Shown piece by piece: positions 1 to 6,544 of a DNA stretch of 9,654 nt. Under the pieces are notes generated by a model. The model did no database searches. It was not told the DNA's origin and saw only the letters and a list, made by a program, of their open reading frames with translations. The DNA is taken from assembly GCA_035293245.1 (NCBI GenBank), contig DATDOO010000184.1:1-9654 (forward strand), written 5' to 3'. The stretch comes from DATDOO01 sp035293245 (GTDB lineage Bacteria > Pseudomonadota > Gammaproteobacteria > Methylococcales > Methylococcaceae). A program made the position numbers and the translations under genes. How positions within the stretch are numbered: position 1 is the first letter of the stretch; every line of letters begins with the position of its first letter.

Positions 1-2504
1 GGCTCGGCCGGATACTGGAGGCGCAACGGCGCACCGAGCGGGAATTCGCCGAGGTTCTGGGACGGGTCGAGCACTCCCTGCTTGCCAACGCCGAATTGTT
101 GCAGCGCGTGCTGGGCACGGCGGGGCTGCACGCCACGCCGCCGCCCGAGGCGACCACCGCGGAAGTCGCGCAGGCCGCCGAAACCGTGCGGTTTGAGCCG
201 GCCGCACGGACCGAACCCGAGGAGGAGGCCGCTGCCAGGGTCTACTACCCCTATGGCCGGGAGTCGAAAACCGGTCTGCTCGACGCGGAACGAACTTCTG
301 TAGCCGTGATCGACGCGTCGCGCCGGCAGGAGATTCCCGGCGGCGACGGGGATCGTCCCCACGAGCCGAGCCGTTTCGAACTCGCCGCCAAGGAAGCGCT
401 GCAGCGCATCTGGAACTGGATCGTCGTCGGCGAGGAATTCCGGCCCGAAGGGATGTCCATGGAATACGCCATCGCCAGCAACTGGCTGTTGCGCATCGGG
501 GTGATCATCCTGGTCACCGGCATCGCCTTTTTCCTCAAGTATTCCATCGATGTGGGGCTGTTGGGCGAGCAGGCCCGGGTGGCGCTGGCGCTGCTGGCGG
601 GCGTCGGGCTGGTGGCGGGCGGAACCCGGCTTTTGGGCGGGCCGTACCATTTGCTGGGCCAGGGCCTGCTGGGCGCGGGCATTGCCACGCTCTATTTCGC
701 CGTGTTCGCGGCTTTCAATTTCTATCACCTGGTCGGCGTCTACGCGGCTTTCGGGCTCATGGCCTTCGTCACCTTAAGCGCCGGCGGCCTGGCGGTGCGC
801 TACGACTCCATGCTGGTTGCGGTGTTCGGCATCATCGGCGGTTACGTCACGCCCATTCTGCTGTCCACCGGCGCGGTGAACTTCGTCGGCCTGTTTTCCT
901 ACATGCTGCTGCTGGGATTCGGCATCTTGGGCACGGCCTGGTACAAGCAGTGGCACCTGCTGAATTACCTCGGTTTCGTTTTCAATTACGTGCTGTTCTT
1001 CGGCGCCTTGCAGCGCTACGCACCGACGGATTTCTGGCGGGTGATGCCGTTTCTGGCGGCCTTTTTCGTGCTCTATTCCACCCTGGCGTTCCTGTTCTGC
1101 CTGGTCAACCGCGTCAAGTCCACCTTGCTGGATCTGTTGGGCTTGCTGGTCAACGCCGGGATATTTTTTGCGGTCGGCTATGTGCTGGTGCGGGAGGCTT
1201 ACGGCCAGATCTGGGTGGCGGCGATCACCCTGAGCCTGGCGGCTTTTTACGTGGCCCATGTCTACTATTGCCTCGCCCGGCGGGTGCTGGACCGGGAAAT
1301 GATGCTGGGCTTTATCGGCCTGGCGGCCTTTTTCGTCACCGTGACGGTGCCGCTGGTGTTGTCGGAGCAATGGATCGCCGTGAGCTGGTCCTTGCAGGCG
1401 TTGGCCATGCTGTGGATCGCCGGCAAGGTTCAGAGCGAGTTCCTGCGCCAGGTGGCCTATCTCCTGTACGGCATCGTGCTGCTGCGCTTCGGCTTCCACG
1501 ACCTGCCGGGGCAATACGGCCACGGCGGCATGGCCCTGCAGGACATGCCGTTTGGCCAATTCGCCGTGCACTGGCTGGAGCGGCTGGTGACTTTCGGTAT
1601 CCCCGTCGCGTCTATGGGACTGGCCTACCGCCTGCTGCAGGAATTCCCGCCCCCCGCCGCCCTGGTGTGCGAGAAGGAAAACGACGTGGGCCAGTGGCTG
1701 GGGCGGAGTCCGGCATTGGGGATGGCCCTGCTGGCGGCGGGGGTCATGTTGTTCGTGTTCCTGAACCTGGAACTGAGCCGGACGTTCGCCTACCTGTTCC
1801 CGCCTCTGCGCCTGCCGGTGTTGACCTTCCTCTGGCTGGCGGCCGGCCTGGTGCTGCTCAGGCGGTTGCTCGCCGCGCCAAGCGAAGGATGGGCTCTGGC
1901 GCTGACGTTGTTCATGGCGGTGGTGTTGCTCAAGCTGCTGTTCGTGGAGCTGCCGAGTTGGGGTTTCAGCCTGAATCCGGTATGGAACGGCGAGCGCGCC
2001 GCGACCCTGATTTATGGCGGCCCCTATTCGCCGCTCGAAGCGTTCATGCGGCTGCTGGATTTTTCCGCCGTCATCGTTTTCCTGGCGTTCGCCTTCCTTG
2101 CCTTGTCCGGAAGCGGCGTGCAAGCGGGCCTGGCCCGGAAATTTTTCGGCATCGCCGCGCCGGCATTGCTGTTCGTTTATCTGAGCCTGGAGGTCAATAC
2201 GGTTTTGCACCAGTACGTGCCGGGGCTGCGTTCCGGCGGGGTCTCCATCCTATGGTCGCTGTTCGCGCTCGGGCTGGTGCTGGCGGGCATGCGCAGCGAC
2301 CGGCGCGCCCTGCGCTTCGCCGGGCTCGGCCTGTTCGCCGTGGTGGCCTGGAAGGTGTTCTTCGTCGACCTGGCGCGGCTGGAGCAGATCTACCGCATCG
2401 TCGCCTTCATCGTCCTCGGGGTGCTGGTGCTGAGCGGGTCTTTCGCTTACATGAAATACCGCCAGGTGTTGACCACCCGGCCGGAACAGGAAAACCGAGC
2501 ATGA
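1..2504 (+). CDS. DUF2339 family multispanning membrane protein (5' end outside window)
   Basis: The frame is open from the first complete codon (base 3) to the TGA at 2502-2504, so 833 residues are visible and the true start lies upstream; the TTG at 96 is only an internal codon. About the first 155 visible residues are soluble: a charged, probably coiled-coil stretch (LGRILEAQRRTEREFAEVLG), then an Ala/Pro/Glu-rich linker. From about base 480 onward I count roughly 22 hydrophobic segments, starting with NWLLRIGVIILVTGIAFFLK. The last one, YRIVAFIVLGVLVLSGSFAY, resembles the ending I recall for DUF2339 proteins. This architecture, N-terminal coiled coil plus 20 or more helices in a large protein, is typical of DUF2339. 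No enzymatic motif is visible and the function is unknown; an envelope role is inference. The stop overlaps the next start (ATGA), and the next gene is DUF3999, a usual partner, so the two are very likely co-translated. The family call is firm, the role is not. Confidence 0.85.
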   Translation, partial: LGRILEAQRRTEREFAEVLGRVEHSLLANAELLQRVLGTAGLHATPPPEATTAEVAQAAETVRFEPAARTEPEEEAAARVYYPYGRESKTGLLDAERTSVAVIDASRRQEIPGGDGDRPHEPSRFELAAKEALQRIWNWIVVGEEFRPEGMSMEYAIASNWLLRIGVIILVTGIAFFLKYSIDVGLLGEQARVALALLAGVGLVAGGTRLLGGPYHLLGQGLLGAGIATLYFAVFAAFNFYHLVGVYAAFGLMAFVTLSAGGLAVRYDSMLVAVFGIIGGYVTPILLSTGAVNFVGLFSYMLLLGFGILGTAWYKQWHLLNYLGFVFNYVLFFGALQRYAPTDFWRVMPFLAAFFVLYSTLAFLFCLVNRVKSTLLDLLGLLVNAGIFFAVGYVLVREAYGQIWVAAITLSLAAFYVAHVYYCLARRVLDREMMLGFIGLAAFFVTVTVPLVLSEQWIAVSWSLQALAMLWIAGKVQSEFLRQVAYLLYGIVLLRFGFHDLPGQYGHGGMALQDMPFGQFAVHWLERLVTFGIPVASMGLAYRLLQEFPPPAALVCEKENDVGQWLGRSPALGMALLAAGVMLFVFLNLELSRTFAYLFPPLRLPVLTFLWLAAGLVLLRRLLAAPSEGWALALTLFMAVVLLKLLFVELPSWGFSLNPVWNGERAATLIYGGPYSPLEAFMRLLDFSAVIVFLAFAFLALSGSGVQAGLARKFFGIAAPALLFVYLSLEVNTVLHQYVPGLRSGGVSILWSLFALGLVLAGMRSDRRALRFAGLGLFAVVAWKVFFVDLARLEQIYRIVAFIVLGVLVLSGSFAYMKYRQVLTTRPEQENRA

Positions 2505-3865
2505 GAACATTCTTCTGCTGCTTGTTGTTTGTGGCGCTAGCCGCCGCCGCGCCGGTGGCCTACCGCTATGCCAAGCCCATCGAACGGGCACCGGCCACCC
2601 AGGAGGAGATCGTCGCCGTACCTTTGGACAGTCCGGTCTACGCCGCCAGCCGCGACGTCTTCCCCGACCTGCGCGTCTTCGACGAAGGCGCGGCGGAAAC
2701 GCCGTTCCTGGTGGAAAAAATCCAGGAATCCCGCAGCGAATCGGTGCGCGTTCATTACGCCGCCGAGGTCGCGTCCTTGCGGAAGCTGGAGGGCAACCGC
2801 ATGGAAATCCTGGTGCGCCTGGAGAAGGATGCACCCGCGGCCGAGGGCTTGCGGGTGTTCACGCCGCTCAAGAACTTCGAAAACCAGGTCAAGGTCTTCG
2901 GCGCGCAAGAAGGCAAGGATTGGCAACCGCTGGCGGAAGCCGTCATTTACGACTATTCGCGTCACATGGATGTGGACAACCGGGACATCCCGCTGCCGCC
3001 CAACGCCTACCGCCGGTTCAAACTGGTTTTCGACGAGGCTACGGCATCCAGGGAATCGGAATTTCTCGACCTGACGCGCAGGCAGCGCCAGGGAACGGAA
3101 GTGGAGCGCGAAGAACAGACGCGGATTCAGCGCTTGCCGTTGCGTATTGACCGCATCGAGCAATGGAGCAACGTGGTGCGGGAGTTGAAAGCGGTCGACA
3201 GTACCTTCGACTATGCCCCCGCTTCGTTCGAGGTGCGGCACGATCCCGAGACCCTGACCACCTGGGTCGCCATCGCCACCCGCCGGGAGCCCCTGACCGG
3301 CCTTACCTTGCAAACCTCCAGCCGCAATTTCAGCCGTTCGGCCACGGTGCAGATCCCGGTGCAACAAGGTGTGCAGACCGTCTGGCGGGACATCGGCAGC
3401 GGAACGATCCAGAACCTGCATTTCCGCGCCATCGACCGCGAGCGCCTGACGGTGTCTTTCCCCGAGCAGCGCCAGAAAACCTACCGCATCGCCATCCGCA
3501 ACGAGGACAATCCGCCCCTGGAGATTACCGGTGTCCAGGCCAAGGGCGTGGGCTACCGCCTGTTGTTCCTGGCTGCTCCCGGCAGCAGCTATCGTTTGGC
3601 CTACGGCGCGGAACAGGCCGAGCGCCCGCGTTACGAAACGTCAGCCGTACTGGACACCCTGCGTTCCGGCTACCGCCCGGTTGAAGCACGCCTGGGACCG
3701 GAAACCGCCTCCCCCGCAGCGCCTCCAGCGGGACTGGATCTGCAACAAGTGCTGAACAGCAAGTTATTCCTCGGGGGCGCCATCGTGCTGATGGTGCTGG
3801 TGCTGGCCGGCGCCTTGCTGAGAGCGGGCAAGCGCATGGAGCAGCGGCCCGGGGATCACGAGTAG
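2501..3865 (+). CDS. DUF3999 family exported, membrane-anchored protein
   Basis: The gene encodes 454 residues. The ATG at 2501 is chosen because it overlaps the upstream stop as ATGA, has AGGA at 2488-2491 nine bases before it, and is followed at once by a signal-peptide-like N-terminus (MRTFFCCLLFVALAAAAPVA, possible cleavage near residue 17). The middle, about residues 20-415, is hydrophilic and looks beta-rich, with many charged residues and no catalytic motif that I recognise. An Ala/Pro-rich linker precedes one C-terminal transmembrane helix at about 422-440 (LFLGGAIVLMVLVLAGALL) and a short basic tail. Expected topology is a large periplasmic domain held by the C-terminal helix. Family assignment rests on this layout, on sequence resemblance recalled from memory, and on its place directly after DUF2339. 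Function is unknown; a complex with the DUF2339 protein in the inner membrane is inference. The same frame stays open upstream through DUF2339 as far as base 950, but that is a GC-rich shadow, not an extension. Confidence 0.82.
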   Translation: MRTFFCCLLFVALAAAAPVAYRYAKPIERAPATQEEIVAVPLDSPVYAASRDVFPDLRVFDEGAAETPFLVEKIQESRSESVRVHYAAEVASLRKLEGNRMEILVRLEKDAPAAEGLRVFTPLKNFENQVKVFGAQEGKDWQPLAEAVIYDYSRHMDVDNRDIPLPPNAYRRFKLVFDEATASRESEFLDLTRRQRQGTEVEREEQTRIQRLPLRIDRIEQWSNVVRELKAVDSTFDYAPASFEVRHDPETLTTWVAIATRREPLTGLTLQTSSRNFSRSATVQIPVQQGVQTVWRDIGSGTIQNLHFRAIDRERLTVSFPEQRQKTYRIAIRNEDNPPLEITGVQAKGVGYRLLFLAAPGSSYRLAYGAEQAERPRYETSAVLDTLRSGYRPVEARLGPETASPAAPPAGLDLQQVLNSKLFLGGAIVLMVLVLAGALLRAGKRMEQRPGDHE

Positions 3866-3871
3866 GGAATA

Positions 3872-3941
3872 AGCCCGGCCGCCCTCTATGGTCCGCAAAT
3901 CGCTCGCCGGGGCGGCTTGGCGGACCCCCCGCATCCGGGCT
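3872..3941. repeat. Nested inverted repeats upstream of dnaA
   Basis: The outer arms AGCCCGG (3872-3878) and CCGGGCT (3935-3941) are perfect 7-base complements. Inside them, GGTCCGC (3890-3896) and GCGGACC (3920-3926) form a second perfect 7-base pair. CCGCCC (3879-3884) and GGGCGG (3910-3915) offer a competing pairing. No T-run follows the outer arm (CATTTCC only), so a standard Rho-independent terminator for DUF3999 is not supported. It may still form an RNA stem or a protein site. In sequence this GC-rich, some pairing is expected by chance. Confidence 0.4.
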
Positions 3942-3952
3942 CATTTCCGGAT
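3933..3952 (+). other. Small hairpin ATCCGG...CCGGAT in the dnaA leader
   Basis: ATCCGG at 3933-3938 and CCGGAT at 3947-3952 form a perfect 6-base stem with an 8-base loop. It overlaps the right arm of the larger nested repeat (CCGGGCT, 3935-3941), so the two folds exclude each other. It sits just upstream of the candidate promoter and could be a palindromic operator. The stem is short, and chance is a serious alternative. Confidence 0.25.
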
Positions 3953-3968
3953 TGATAACGGCTGTTCA

Positions 3969-3998
3969 TGGTCAAGCGGACCCATTTTCCGGTATCAT
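3969..3998 (+). promoter_or_regulatory. Candidate sigma70-type promoter for dnaA
   Basis: A -10-like TATCAT (3993-3998, 5 of 6 to TATAAT) lies 18 bases after a weak -35-like TGGTCA (3969-3974, 4 of 6 to TTGACA). The predicted start site would fall near 4005, giving a 5' leader of about 60 bases. It lies in the most AT-rich part of the gap. This is a by-eye match only, with no experimental or comparative support. Confidence 0.3.
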
Positions 3999-4065
3999 TC
4001 GTCCGTTCAATTATGCTCCTCGCCCAAGCGTTGGCGGAGCGCCCCGCCTGATTCGGATCGACGCG

Positions 4066-5397
4066 ATGACGACTCTTTGGGAGCAATGTACAGCCAAGCT
4101 GGAAAGGGAATTGCCGCCCCTGGAGTTCAATACCTGGGTTCGCCCCTTGCAAGCCGTGGAAGGGCCGGAAGGTCTCCGCCTGCTGGCGCCCAACAAATTC
4201 GTCCTGGAGTTTGTACGGCAGAAGTTTCTCGATCGCATCGAAGCCGCCGCCGCGGTTTTCCGCCCCAACGCCGCGCCGCAGGTTTCTCTGGAAATCGGCG
4301 GACGCCGGACAGTCGAAGCCCCGCCCCAAAAGCCGGCGGCGCCGCGCCGGGCTATCCCGGCCAAACGTCCCGGGGTGGTCAGCAATCTAAGTTCGGAATA
4401 TACCTTCGAGAACTTCGTCGAGGGCAAGGCCAACCAGTTGGCCAGGGCCGCGGCCCTGCAAGTGGTGGAAAACGTTGGGCGTTCCTACAACCCCCTATTC
4501 ATTTACGGCGGGGTCGGACTGGGTAAGACCCACCTGATGCACGCAGTCGGCAACGCCATCCTGCAGAAGGATCCGGCCGCCCGGGTGGCGTTCCTGAATT
4601 CGGAGCAGTTCGTCTCGGACATGGTCAAGGCGGTGCTGGGCAAGAGCATGGATGCCTTCAAGGCCCATTACCGCTCCCTGGACGCCCTGTTGATCGACGA
4701 CATCCAGTTCTTCGCCGGCAAGGACGGCACCCAGGAGGAGTTTTTCCACACCTTCAACACCCTGGTGGAAAACAAGCGGCAGATCATCCTGACCAGCGAC
4801 CGCTTTCCCAAGGAGATCAAGGATCTGGACGACCGCCTCAAGTCCCGTTTCACCTGGGGCCTGTCGGTGGCCGTGGAGCCGCCCGACCTGGAGACCCGCG
4901 TGGCCATCCTGCGCAGCAAGGCGCGGGCCGCCGGACGGGATTTGGCGGACGACGTGGCCTTCTTCGTCGGCAAGCGCTTTCGTTCCAACATCCGCGAGCT
5001 GGAAGGCGCCTTGAAGCGGGTGCTGGCCAACGCCGACTTCACCGGCCAGCCCATTACCCTGGCCTTCGCCAAGGAAGCGCTGCGCGACCTGCTGGCCGTG
5101 CAGGACAAGCAGGTGCGCATCGAGAACATCCAGAAGACCGTGGCCGAGTACTACAAGATTCGCCTGGCCGACATGCTTTCCGCCAAGCGCAGCCGCACCA
5201 TCGCCCGGCCGCGCCAACTCGCCATGGCCCTGGCCAAGGAACTGACCCATCACAGTTTGCCTGAAATCGGCCAGCACTTCGGCGGCCGCGACCACACCAC
5301 CGTCCTGCACGCCTGCCGCACCATCCAGCAGTTGCGCGAGAGCGACAACCGGCTGGCGGAGGACTACAGCAACCTGTTCCGCATCATGACCAACTGA
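4066..5397 (+). CDS. dnaA: Chromosomal replication initiator protein DnaA
   Basis: DnaA binds DnaA boxes at oriC, oligomerises with ATP, opens the duplex and recruits DnaB helicase. The protein has 443 residues (E. coli 467). Domain I begins with the typical LWEQC and EFNTWVRPLQA (residues 20-30). A short Pro/Ala-rich linker (about 80-110) is domain II, which explains the smaller size. The AAA+ domain III starts at YTFENFVEGK (112). Walker A is GGVGLGKTH (148-156, K154) and Walker B is LLIDDIQFF (D211, D212). Sensor 1 is ILTSDRFP (T243, S244, D245). Box VII is RLKSRF (R257, and R261 as arginine finger), and sensor 2 is NIRELEG (R310). Domain IV ends with the DNA-binding signature GGRDHTTVLHACRTI from residue 406. 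The start at 4066 fits the family N-terminus; a weak GGA at 4055-4057 is the only Shine-Dalgarno-like site. All key residues are intact. It is probably the first gene of an operon with dnaN and recF. Confidence 0.98.
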   Translation: MTTLWEQCTAKLERELPPLEFNTWVRPLQAVEGPEGLRLLAPNKFVLEFVRQKFLDRIEAAAAVFRPNAAPQVSLEIGGRRTVEAPPQKPAAPRRAIPAKRPGVVSNLSSEYTFENFVEGKANQLARAAALQVVENVGRSYNPLFIYGGVGLGKTHLMHAVGNAILQKDPAARVAFLNSEQFVSDMVKAVLGKSMDAFKAHYRSLDALLIDDIQFFAGKDGTQEEFFHTFNTLVENKRQIILTSDRFPKEIKDLDDRLKSRFTWGLSVAVEPPDLETRVAILRSKARAAGRDLADDVAFFVGKRFRSNIRELEGALKRVLANADFTGQPITLAFAKEALRDLLAVQDKQVRIENIQKTVAEYYKIRLADMLSAKRSRTIARPRQLAMALAKELTHHSLPEIGQHFGGRDHTTVLHACRTIQQLRESDNRLAEDYSNLFRIMTN

Positions 5398-5407
5398 CGG
5401 GCGCGCT

Positions 5408-6523
5408 ATGAAGCTAAGTATCGGAAGGGAAAAACTGCTCAACCTGTTGCAAAAGGTGGTCGGGGTGGTGGAAAAACGCCAGACCCTGGCCATCCTCGGC
5501 AACGTGCTGCTGCGTTCCGAAGGCGAGACGCTGGAACTGGTGGCCACCGACCTGGAAATGGAACTCACCGCCCAGTGCCCTTTGGATCACCCCCAGGAGC
5601 GGGGCGTGGCGACGGCCCCGGCGCGCAAGCTGCTGGACATCTGCCGCCAGTTGCCGGACGGCGCGGAAATCCGCCTCGACGCCGGCGAGGACCGCCTGCT
5701 GGTCCACGCGGGCAAGTCGCGTTTCACCTTGCCGACCCTGCCCGCTACCGGATTCCCCGCCTTCGAGCCGCCCATCGCCGAGGAAAGCATCGCCATCGCC
5801 GCCGCGCACCTGCGAACCGCCCTGGACAAGACCCAGTTCGCCATGGCCCAGCAGGACGTGCGCTTCTACCTGAACGGCATGCTGTGGGAAGTGGAAGGGG
5901 CCAACTTCCGCACCGTCGCCTCCGACGGCCACCGTCTGGCGCTGCGGGAAATCCGCCTGGAGCAGACGTCGGAAGGTCTCGGGCGCCAGGTCATCCTGCC
6001 GCGCAAGGGCGTGATGGAGTTGTACCGCCTGCTGAGCGACGAGGTCGGGGACGTCCAGGTCGAATTCGGCAACAACGGCGTGCGTGTGCGCATTCGGGAC
6101 GGGGTGTTCAGCGTCAAGCTGGTGGACAGCAAATATCCGGATTACCGCCGCGTCATTCCCTCGGATTTGGGGCGCACCATCGGCCTGGAGCGCGACCTGT
6201 TCCGCACCAGCCTCAACCGCGTCACGGTCATGTGCCAGGAAAAGTACAAGGGCGTGCGCTTCGACTTTGCCCAGGGCCAGTTGACCCTCACCGCCGGTGC
6301 GGAGGGCGAGCAGGCGGTCGATCAGGTGGACGCCGACTACGACGGGGCCGACTTCTCCGTGGCTTACAACGGCGCCTACGTGGTGGACGCCATCGGCCAT
6401 TGCGACGACGCCTTTGTGCGCTTCTCGGTCGCCGACGGCACCCAGGCGTGCGTCATCCAGGAGGAAGGCTCGGGCGAGACGGAGTGCGGCAGCGTGTACG
6501 TCGTCATGCCGCTGCGTCTTTGA
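5408..6523 (+). CDS. dnaN: DNA polymerase III beta subunit (sliding clamp)
   Basis: DnaN forms a ring-shaped dimer that encircles DNA and tethers polymerase III and other clamp-binding proteins. The 371-residue product matches the usual length (E. coli 366) and aligns from end to end with E. coli DnaN as I recall it. Shared blocks include TLAILGN, LEMELTAQ, PARKLLDICRQLP, QDVRFYLNGM, TVASDGHRLAL, PRKGVMEL and KLVDSKYPDYRRVIP. These cover the three clamp domains (roughly 1-120, 121-250, 251-371). The C-terminus VVMPLRL holds the protein-binding pocket residues; E. coli has MPMRL, so one Met is Leu here. The ATG lies 10 bases after the dnaA stop, with only a poor ribosome site (GACGGG), which suggests translational coupling. 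The gene is intact. Confidence 0.98.
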   Translation: MKLSIGREKLLNLLQKVVGVVEKRQTLAILGNVLLRSEGETLELVATDLEMELTAQCPLDHPQERGVATAPARKLLDICRQLPDGAEIRLDAGEDRLLVHAGKSRFTLPTLPATGFPAFEPPIAEESIAIAAAHLRTALDKTQFAMAQQDVRFYLNGMLWEVEGANFRTVASDGHRLALREIRLEQTSEGLGRQVILPRKGVMELYRLLSDEVGDVQVEFGNNGVRVRIRDGVFSVKLVDSKYPDYRRVIPSDLGRTIGLERDLFRTSLNRVTVMCQEKYKGVRFDFAQGQLTLTAGAEGEQAVDQVDADYDGADFSVAYNGAYVVDAIGHCDDAFVRFSVADGTQACVIQEEGSGETECGSVYVVMPLRL

Positions 6524-6544
6524 TGCGCGTCTTTCCCCTCTCGA

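Larger units (their letters stand above)
3866..4065 (+). promoter_or_regulatory. dnaA: dnaA upstream leader (200 bases, no gene)
   Basis: This gap separates the DUF3999 stop from the dnaA start. It contains nested inverted repeats at 3872-3941, a small hairpin at 3933-3952, two near copies of CATTT(T)CCGG (3942-3950 and 3983-3992) and a candidate promoter at 3969-3998. I find no match to the DnaA-box consensus TTATNCACA with one or fewer mismatches on either strand; the nearest is TTATGCTCC (4012-4020), with three mismatches to TTATCCACA. There is no long AT-rich unwinding element, so I do not call it oriC. The dnaA frame is open upstream to a TTG at 3952, but the family's normal N-terminus supports starting at 4066. 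The leader most likely carries dnaA transcription and perhaps its control. Confidence 0.55.

Noticed and set aside
774..2210. A 478-codon open frame on the minus strand within DUF2339
   Set aside because: The product is dominated by Gln, His and Arg, as expected for the reverse of codons for hydrophobic membrane helices. No start context or domain supports it.
950..2500. Upstream continuation of the DUF3999 frame for about 500 codons inside DUF2339
   Set aside because: The translation is Arg/Gly/Pro-rich, unlike a real protein, while the DUF2339 frame is clearly coding. The signal peptide and ATGA overlap fix the start at 2501.
3872..3952. Rho-independent terminator after DUF3999
   Set aside because: Stems exist but no T-run follows any of them, so a standard intrinsic terminator is not supported.
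3952..4065. A 38-residue N-terminal extension of DnaA from a TTG
   Set aside because: Normal DnaA proteins begin near LWEQC, which the ATG at 4066 gives. The extension would cover the candidate promoter and has no family similarity.
4742..4750. TTTTCCACA, matching the relaxed DnaA-box consensus, inside dnaA
   Set aside because: It encodes the conserved FFHT of DnaA and is isolated, so a coding coincidence is the simpler explanation.
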